Below the pieces are notes generated by a model, which ran no database searches, was not told the origin of the DNA, and was given only the letters and a program-made list of their open reading frames with translations. From assembly GCF_037325665.1 (NCBI RefSeq), contig NC_090261.1:26226413-26290412 (forward strand): 64,000 bases of DNA, written 5' to 3'. The position numbers and the translations under genes are program-made. Positions 63,533 to 64,000 of the stretch are shown here, piece by piece (within the stretch, counting starts at the first letter, position 1; each line of letters starts with the position of its first letter). Source of the DNA: Littorina saxatilis. Lineage: Eukaryota; Mollusca; Gastropoda; Littorinimorpha; Littorinidae.

Positions 63533-64000
63533 AAGTGGAATAAAAGAAATTACTACATTTAGTGAAGCTGTGGAACTCACAGAATGAAACTGAATGCACT
63601 GCATTTTTTCACAATGACCGTAGTCCGCCGCTTGTGCAAAACGGAGGGAAACTGATGAGCCTGTTCAGCGCGGTAGTGGTTTCGCTGTGCTGCATAGCAC
63701 GCTTTTCTGTACCTCTCTTCGTTTTAACTTTCTGAGCGTGTTTTTAATCCAAACATATCATATCTATATGTTTTTGGAATCAGGAACCGACAAGGAATAA
63801 GATGAAATTGTTTTTAAATCGATTTTGGAAATTTAATTTTGATCATAATTTTTATATTTTTAATTTTCAGAGCTTGTCTTTAATCCAAATATAACATATT
63901 TATGTTTTTGGAATCAGGAAATGATGTAGAATAAGATGAACGTAAATTTGGATCGTTTTATATAAAAAAAATAATATTACAATTTTCAGATTTTTAATGA
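63533..64000 (-). mobile_element. MITE family A copy 5, subfamily II, cut by window edge
   Basis: Reverse orientation, from the decayed CAAGTGGAATAAAAG end through CTACATTTAGTGAAGCTG and the module GCGGTAGTGGTTTCGC that marks subfamily II, to the right edge. Lies in EML intron 7. Confidence 0.75.

Overview
The window looks like a piece of a nuclear genome from a marine gastropod mollusc. The evidence is three animal genes with conserved intron-split coding sequence, large AT-rich introns, very dense (GT)n, (GA)n and poly-G/C simple repeats, and many short interspersed elements of kinds I associate with molluscs (tRNA-headed SINEs and a retroposon ending in an AAAG-type tail). A caenogastropod such as a periwinkle is my best guess, but that is inference from repeat style. 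I saw no bacterial genes, CRISPR arrays, rRNA or functional tRNA, and no retroviral, LTR or Polinton-like element.

Layout. Positions 1-19,700 hold no gene I can recognise. The stretch carries SINEs (226-470, 829-1241, 5806-6134), a non-tRNA retroposon in two 5' forms (6450-6816, 8889-9392), DNA-transposon-like MITEs (3061-3409, 11329-12189, 12524-12727, 13109-13265, 14919-15285) and microsatellites. It may contain untranslated 5' exons of the next gene. Positions 19,803-50,730 (+) hold a complete TMEM63 gene (mechano/osmosensitive OSCA/TMEM63 cation channel): 23 coding exons that join in phase into 791 codons. Its introns carry further MITEs, SINEs and minisatellites. Positions 50,731-55,800 are its 3' UTR and/or the convergent intergenic space. 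Positions 55,813-56,755 (-) hold PAXX, a two-exon, 205-residue non-homologous end-joining factor. Positions 57,029 to the right edge (+) hold the first seven exons (395 codons) of a long EML5/EML6-type microtubule-associated WD40 protein that continues past the window.

How the genes relate. PAXX and the EML gene are head to head with 273 bp between start codons, and that gap contains an RFX-type X-box, an NRF1-like site and an ETS-like site, so a shared bidirectional promoter is likely. TMEM63 and PAXX are tail to tail. The three proteins (membrane channel, DNA repair scaffold factor, cytoskeletal protein) share no obvious pathway.

Most unusual observations. (1) The last 32 bases of intron 15 plus the first 33 bases of TMEM63 exon 16 are tandemly repeated six times, giving six practically identical 3' splice sites 65 nt apart, of which only the last gives a full-length product. 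(2) Elements are nested inside elements, once three levels deep, letting relative ages be read directly. (3) Four unrelated short elements share TTAA (or TA) targets and AGG/CCT ends. (4) One abundant ~860-bp MITE family exists in two subfamilies that differ by a swapped module near one end. (5) A gastropod retroposon occurs with two alternative 5' ends, each bounded by a perfect target-site duplication.
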